Below are positions 61,418 to 64,000 of a stretch of 64,000 nucleotides of DNA, one piece after another; positions within the stretch are counted from its first letter, which is position 1, and every line of letters starts with the position of its first letter. The DNA is from Firmicutes bacterium HGW-Firmicutes-15. Its GTDB lineage: Bacteria > Bacillota > Syntrophomonadia > Syntrophomonadales > Syntrophomonadaceae. The notes under the pieces were generated by a model, which had not been told where the DNA came from, made no database searches, and saw nothing but the letters and a program-made list of their open reading frames with translations. The translations under genes were made by a program, and so were the position numbers. The DNA lies in assembly GCA_002840245.1 (NCBI GenBank), contig PHAA01000016.1, positions 1 through 64,000 on the forward strand. The letters are read 5' to 3'.

Positions 61418-61750
61418 CAATTATCCTCCCCCAGTTAGTTGTTATATATTAATAATGGCATCTAAATATAAAGTTCGTATAAAGCTAGTCTAAAAAATGT
61501 ATAAAGTTTCCACCCCATGTTCCTCATTTATGTTATTTTATGGAGTCGTATAGGTTGATGATTTTTATGATTCCTATAAATTTTCTCAAATATAATAAGA
61601 AATTTTATAGTGAACATTCCTGTATTCTAGCCAATATCCATCATTAGATATAACGAAGCATATTTACTAACCATACATTATTGTGTTATGTTTCTATTTT
61701 TTCCATATTTTCTCGGCAAAATTGAATGGGTTTCATAAGGAGGGCTGTAA

Positions 61751-61846
61751 TTGAAAACACTTGTGCTTAGAAGGCCTGTAATAGCGGTAACCGGAAGTTC
61801 AGCTATCAATTTTTTAAAACGCAGAACATTAACCTATTTACCTTAA
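61751..61846 (+). pseudogene. N-terminal relic resembling a Mur-ligase-type P-loop start
   Basis: AAGGAGG followed by a TTG at 61751 opens a 31-codon frame that begins M-K-T-L-V-L-R-R-P-V-I-A-V-T-G-S-S. That matches the start of Mur-ligase-like ATPases, which go on G-K-T-T. Here the loop breaks off (A-I-N-F) and the frame ends after 14 unrelated codons, meeting the end of dedA. It looks like the head of a deleted gene that kept its ribosome site. Confidence 0.4.
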
Positions 61847-62446
61847 CGTTTTCTTAAATAATAAATAAACTATGGCCAATATTATGGCAGATATGATAAC
61901 TAGGTCAATTATGTGAAACCAGGGCTTGATTAATTGCCAGTTTTCTCCCAGCATCAGCCCAACATAGGTTAAGAACAAACTCCAGATGAGCGATCCTGCA
62001 AAAGTATAAATTGTAAAATAGCCTATGTTCATTTTGGCAGCTCCGACAGGTAGGGATATAAATGTTCTAACTCCTGGCATTAATCTGGTCAGAAATACTG
62101 TGGAATTACCGTACCGGGAAAACCAATGCTCTGCCTGTACTAACCTGTGATGTGGTAAGCCAAGATATTTTCCGTATCGTTCGATAAATGCACGTCCACC
62201 AATTAGCCCTATGTAGTACGAAACTAAAGATCCAACAGTTCCGCCCACAGCTCCGGCAATAGCCACACCATAAAAATTCAATGTTCCTTTATAAACGAGG
62301 TATCCCCCAAAAGGTAATATAATCTCGCTTGGCAGAGGAATATTACAGCTTTCGATAGCCATACCGATTCCAATACCCCAATAACCCATTGAGGCAATTA
62401 ACTCAATAATTTTTATAGTCACAGCGGTAATCAATGCACTTAACAA
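61838..62446 (-). CDS. DedA-family membrane protein
   Basis: About 202 residues with 4-6 membrane helices. The P-L-P-S-E and G-G-x-L-V motifs and the late R-L-M-P-G-V-R-T-F segment are DedA hallmarks. DedA proteins move lipids such as undecaprenyl or other phospholipids across the membrane. GGAGG falls within the first possible codons, so the TTG at 62446 (8 bases after GGAGG) is a better start than the one at 62461. The end overlaps the relic at 61751 by a few bases. Confidence 0.85.
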   Translation of the reverse strand: MLSALITAVTIKIIELIASMGYWGIGIGMAIESCNIPLPSEIILPFGGYLVYKGTLNFYGVAIAGAVGGTVGSLVSYYIGLIGGRAFIERYGKYLGLPHHRLVQAEHWFSRYGNSTVFLTRLMPGVRTFISLPVGAAKMNIGYFTIYTFAGSLIWSLFLTYVGLMLGENWQLIKPWFHIIDLVIISAIILAIVYLLFKKTLR

Positions 62447-62604
62447 CGACAATTCCTCCAATTAGGTATTACATCAGTTGTTTGTTTGCTGCTGTATCCT
62501 ATTAAGATGCCCAACAGAATACCCCTGCCTGCTAATAGCTAAGCTCTATTATTCTACCTCAATACTTACCCTAAGCAATGATGAACATTACCAGATGGTG
62601 TATT

Positions 62605-64000
62605 TTAGCAGTCAGCTAAACTAGGAAAGCAAAGGTAAAAAGTTGTACCTGCTGAACTGGTTTCTACGTTAATCCTGGCATTGTGACGTTTAGCAATGCC
62701 ATAGCATACTGCCAGCCCTAAGCCTGTTCCTGTCTCCTTAGTGGTAAAGAAGGGCGTACCCAATTTTTCCAATACTTCGGGCTCTATACCATGGCCTTGG
62801 TCACCTATTGATAACACTACGTTGTCTCCTTCTGTAAACGTCTTTATAGTCATTGTCCCACCTGAAGACATGGATTCCAGCCCGTTATGAACCAGATTAA
62901 GTATTAATTGGCGGATTTCTTTCTCATCGAGGAGCAACTCAGGTAAATGCTCCATTTCAAATCTAATACTCTTATCTTGGAAACTGGCACTGGCTTGAAC
63001 CAGTGGCAAAATGTTTTTCAATATTGAATTAAGCTTTTTGGGTATGAGTTCTACCATCTTGTTTTTAGCCAGAGAAAGGAATTCTGTGATTATGGCATTA
63101 GCTCTATCAAGTTCTTCGATCATTAGATTCAGAAATTCTTTATCTTCACTATATCTGTCCTCAAACATTTGCAAAAATCCCCGAACAGATGTCATCGGAT
63201 TCCTGATTTCATGACCGATACTAGCCGCCATTTCTCCTACTAGATTAAGCCGGTCCAAGCGCAGCATTTCAATCTCCATTTGCCTTTGTTCGGTTATATC
63301 CGTAAACGTGCTGAGTATACATTCTTCGCCATCAATATCGATTCTTTCTGCAGAATATATTCCTAGTCTTTGTTCGCCCGTTGTATTTCGAAAACGCACC
63401 TCTAGATCACGAACTACACTACCCTCAATAAGCTTTCGTTTTACTAAATGACGTTCAGTTGGGTTCACCCAAAGGTCTATTTCCAAAGATGTTCGACCGA
63501 TTATCTCTTCATGCTTCAAACCAACAAATCGCAGAAAGCTATCGTTTACATCAATAAATCGTCCATCCTCAAGAGTAGTTATGCCCATTGAGATTGGGCT
63601 GGCATTAAAAGCTTTAGTGAGGCGTTCCTCTGTCAAACGCAATGACTTTTCAATCCGTTTACGATCACTAATGTCTTTCCCCACACAAAGCAGAAGGGAT
63701 TCGCCTTCCATGTTAATTATATCCACCGAAAGCAGTATAGTTAGATTCCTTCTACTCTTAGTGTAAAAACAAGTTTCTAAGTTATGAATAATACCCTGTT
63801 CCTGGACTTGTTTCATTAATCGATATCGTTCTTCTGGAATGACCCAAAGTCCAATATCCTTTACACAGTGCCCAATGATCTCATGTCGTTCATATCCTAA
63901 TATATACAAAAAGGTATCATTCACTTCAATGAAACGCCCTTCTTTTAAAGTGGTAATCGTTATTAAATCAGGAATACAACGAAAAGCCTTAGAATATTTC
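62605..64000 (-). CDS. PAS histidine kinase, N-terminus cut by window edge
   Basis: The minus-strand frame runs from 62605 to the right edge without a stop, so the 5' end lies beyond the window. Visible are parts of two or three PAS domains, one at the edge (K-A-F-R-C-I-P-D-L-I-T-I-T, E-V-N-D-T-F-L) and one at residues about 155-270 of the visible chain, then HisKA (S-I-G-H-E-I-R-N-P-M-T-S-V, phospho-His) and HATPase with D-Q-G-H-G-I and G-T-G-L-G-L. The H-E-I-R-N-P form and short linker resemble KinA-E/ kinase-type sporulation sensor kinases. A GTG at 63924 is an internal codon, not the start. Confidence 0.85.
   Translation of the reverse strand, partial: KYSKAFRCIPDLITITTLKEGRFIEVNDTFLYILGYERHEIIGHCVKDIGLWVIPEERYRLMKQVQEQGIIHNLETCFYTKSRRNLTILLSVDIINMEGESLLLCVGKDISDRKRIEKSLRLTEERLTKAFNASPISMGITTLEDGRFIDVNDSFLRFVGLKHEEIIGRTSLEIDLWVNPTERHLVKRKLIEGSVVRDLEVRFRNTTGEQRLGIYSAERIDIDGEECILSTFTDITEQRQMEIEMLRLDRLNLVGEMAASIGHEIRNPMTSVRGFLQMFEDRYSEDKEFLNLMIEELDRANAIITEFLSLAKNKMVELIPKKLNSILKNILPLVQASASFQDKSIRFEMEHLPELLLDEKEIRQLILNLVHNGLESMSSGGTMTIKTFTEGDNVVLSIGDQGHGIEPEVLEKLGTPFFTTKETGTGLGLAVCYGIAKRHNARINVETSSAGTTFYLCFPSLADC

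Overview
The window reads as a chromosome segment of an anaerobic, spore-forming, low-GC member of the Firmicutes, class Clostridia, most like the syntrophic fatty-acid oxidisers (Syntrophomonadaceae). The evidence is gene content: sporulation-type genes (ytxC, pdaB, a YhcN/YlaJ lipoprotein), several T-box leaders, a single-subunit-looking [FeFe] hydrogenase, strong AGGAGG ribosome sites with frequent TTG/GTG starts, and a phasin-like protein next to an R-specific enoyl-CoA hydratase, as in polyhydroxyalkanoate (PHA) makers. The genus is inferred; no 16S gene is present.

Layout. 0-5.5 kb: an ammonium transporter truncated at its 5' end beside the start of an IS transposase at the window edge, a long nucleoside kinase, and an ECF sigma factor with its DUF4179-type membrane partner. 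5.5-14.4 kb: translation block on the minus strand (pheST under a Phe T-box, an rRNA methyltransferase, infC-rpmI-rplT behind an attenuator leader, thrS, ytxC). 14.5-17.5 kb: a GGDEF/HD-GYP protein and small ORFs, one ending in an FtsZ C-terminal-peptide motif. 17.8-22.0 kb: a degraded accessory island bounded by an intact tRNA-Val(GAC) and a partial copy of it; it carries a three-gene cassette ending in HicB-like and HicA-like proteins, a proteasome-like Ntn-hydrolase and broken small genes. 22-27 kb: a stressosome operon (RsbR, RsbS, RsbT, an RsbT-RsbX-like fusion) followed by a second GGDEF/HD-GYP protein. 27.3-33 kb: two polysaccharide deacetylases and a eukaryote-like ileS behind an Ile T-box. 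33-38 kb: a metallo-hydrolase, small proteins, a MITE-like element and a NitT/TauT-type ABC importer.

38-45.5 kb: aromatic amino-acid biosynthesis (aroA, aroB, then a double T-box leader, DAHP synthase, pheA), two 4-oxalocrotonate tautomerase paralogues and the hydrogenase. 45.5-50 kb: a holin/amidase pair, a Ca2+/H+ antiporter and a multi-PAS histidine kinase. 50.5-57 kb: a sigma-54 activator, two related histidine kinases, a MaoC/PhaJ hydratase and a phasin-like protein with a good -24/-12 promoter, which together look like a dedicated PHA-control locus. 57-64 kb: envelope and sporulation genes (YhcN-type lipoprotein, deacetylase, GT28 glycosyltransferase, zinc phospholipase C family protein, DedA) and a PAS histidine kinase cut by the window edge.

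Regulation is a theme of the window: four T-box antiterminator modules, an infC leader, sigma-54, an ECF sigma factor, a stressosome, two c-di-GMP enzymes and four histidine kinases. All calls come from reading sequence and translated proteins by eye; no database search was run.
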